64,000 bases of DNA from Candidatus Rhodoferax randersensis. GTDB taxonomy: Bacteria; Pseudomonadota; Gammaproteobacteria; Burkholderiales; Burkholderiaceae_C. Position 1 is the stretch's first letter. The number at the start of each line of letters is the position of its first letter. A program made the position numbers and the translations under genes. The stretch is taken from NCBI GenBank assembly GCA_016718155.1, contig JADKEH010000044.1, positions 124,001 through 188,000 of the forward strand. Reading direction: 5' to 3'. Below are positions 63,276-64,000 of the stretch, piece after piece. The notes under the pieces are model-generated. The model worked only from the letters and a program-made list of their open reading frames with translations, did not search any database and was not told the DNA's origin.

Positions 63276-63734
63276 TCAGCGCGTCAGCCGCTCGTTGTGC
63301 AACAAGGCGCGACCCAACTCGTTGGGAATGAAGGCAATCGCTTCGCCCGCCGCCGACAGCACCACACCTGCGCCAATCACGCTGACGGTCACCACCGCGC
63401 CGGCCACCAAGGAGCCGGTCGCTGCGCTCCTGCCCACAATCTCGATGCTGGCGGCAGCGCCGTCCGAGGCGCGCTCCAACACGTAAACCGTGCCACGTGC
63501 GGTGCTCTCCACCGTCTTGACCACCAGCACCGTGCCGGCGGTGGACAGCACCACCGGCACCGCCACCGCCGCGCCGGCCGCCGCACTGGCGCCCACCACG
63601 ACCGAGGCCACCGGCAAGGCCGATACCGCGCTCAGGGCCGACACCTCGCTTTGCGCCCTCACGTCAAAAGTGGCCAGGGTGAAGGCAGATAAGACACTCA
63701 TTGCTATCAGAAAAGTAGCGCAACGGGTTTTCAT
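63276..63734 (-). CDS. Small exported or membrane protein of unknown function
   Basis: A 152-residue protein with a signal peptide (FLIAMSVLSAFTLATFDVRAQ) and a long stretch of Ala/Val/Gly residues (ASVVVGASAAAGAAVAVPVV, VAGAVVTVSVIGAGVVLS), probably two membrane or beta segments. I do not recognise the family. It pairs with the DUF2145 gene directly downstream, so a shared envelope role is likely. Confidence 0.7.
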   Translation of the reverse strand: MKTRCATFLIAMSVLSAFTLATFDVRAQSEVSALSAVSALPVASVVVGASAAAGAAVAVPVVLSTAGTVLVVKTVESTARGTVYVLERASDGAAASIEIVGRSAATGSLVAGAVVTVSVIGAGVVLSAAGEAIAFIPNELGRALLHNERLTR

Positions 63735-63764
63735 GGAAGTCGCTCCGGTGTGGGGTTCGGTGGG

Positions 63765-63998
63765 TTATTCGGTGTCGCGCTCGGGGCGAGCCTGGCGGTT
63801 CTGCATGCGCACCTCGTTCAGATCGGCTTCATGCTTGTCGCGCAGCGTCTTGGCCAGGGTAAAGGTGCAGGTGATCAGGTACAACCAGCTCACGCCCAAA
63901 AAGGCCTTATAGGTTTCGTTGACCTCCATACGCATCAAACCCCAGCCGGTCAGGCCCATTGCCAGGAAGAAGCCGCCCCACACCACAAAGCGGAACAT
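63765..63998 (-). CDS. YiaAB family inner-membrane protein, possibly cut at the window edge
   Basis: 77 residues with two hydrophobic segments and the YiaAB hallmark ETYKAFLGVSWLYLITCTFTLAKTLRDKHEAD. The start codon used is the last available ATG (63998) and the frame stays open to the window end, so the true N-terminus may lie beyond it; family members often have a longer N-terminus. Function is unknown. Confidence 0.72.
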   Translation of the reverse strand: MFRFVVWGGFFLAMGLTGWGLMRMEVNETYKAFLGVSWLYLITCTFTLAKTLRDKHEADLNEVRMQNRQARPERDTE

Positions 63999-64000
63999 CG

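Overview
The window is GC-rich, densely coding DNA from a betaproteobacterium, most likely order Burkholderiales and near Comamonadaceae. This rests on gene content (C-P lyase cluster with a DUF1045 gene, MaeB, DUF2145, PglL-type ligase, YiaAB) and on the dispersed palindromic repeats; no rRNA or tRNA is present to confirm it.

Region 1 (1-16037) handles reduced phosphorus. A phosphonate transporter (phnC, two tandem phnD, phnE) faces a convergent phnN-DUF1045-phnF set. Divergent from phnF runs a second transporter whose binding protein resembles PtxB, followed by a decayed PtxD phosphite dehydrogenase (ptxABCD), then phnGHIJKLM and a hexapeptide acyltransferase. Two related putative PhnF operators lie before ptxA and before phnG. 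Several genes here carry frameshifts (phnD1, ptxC, ptxD, phnJ).

Region 2 (16352-22087) holds an exported-protein trio (unknown protein, M48 protease, lipoprotein), a short relic, the malic enzyme maeB and a frameshifted mobB. Region 3 (22263-26795) is an arsenic operon: arsR, arsD, arsA, arsC, acr3. A cyclase-FHA protein follows.

Region 4 (28323-46537) is the most interesting: one regulator and an apparent CoA-dependent catabolic pathway with a dehydrogenase/hydratase fusion, thiolase, acyl-CoA ligase, ATP-dependent hydantoinase A/B pair, acyl-CoA dehydrogenase, two-subunit B12 mutase, three-subunit molybdenum hydroxylase and class III CoA-transferase. The combination matches the anaerobic indole-3-acetate (auxin) route known from Aromatoleum/Azoarcus: hydroxylate the indole ring, open the lactam, make the CoA ester, rearrange the skeleton, beta-oxidise to 2-aminobenzoyl-CoA. 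An NnrS gene follows, which fits nitrate/NO metabolism.

Region 5 (47737-64000) is housekeeping and poorly known genes: a ParB-like protein, a J-domain operon with three unknown proteins, small enzymes, a DUF885 protein, an O-antigen-ligase-like protein, a Dsb-like lipoprotein, an amine oxidase-like flavoprotein, a ~410-bp MITE-like element, a crotonase, an M3 peptidase and membrane proteins.

A repeat family built on CGTCATTGCGAG/CTCGCAATGACG recurs at least seven times. It sits between operon genes and, unusually, inside reading frames (arsA, the end of the CoA ligase, the start of the mutase large subunit).
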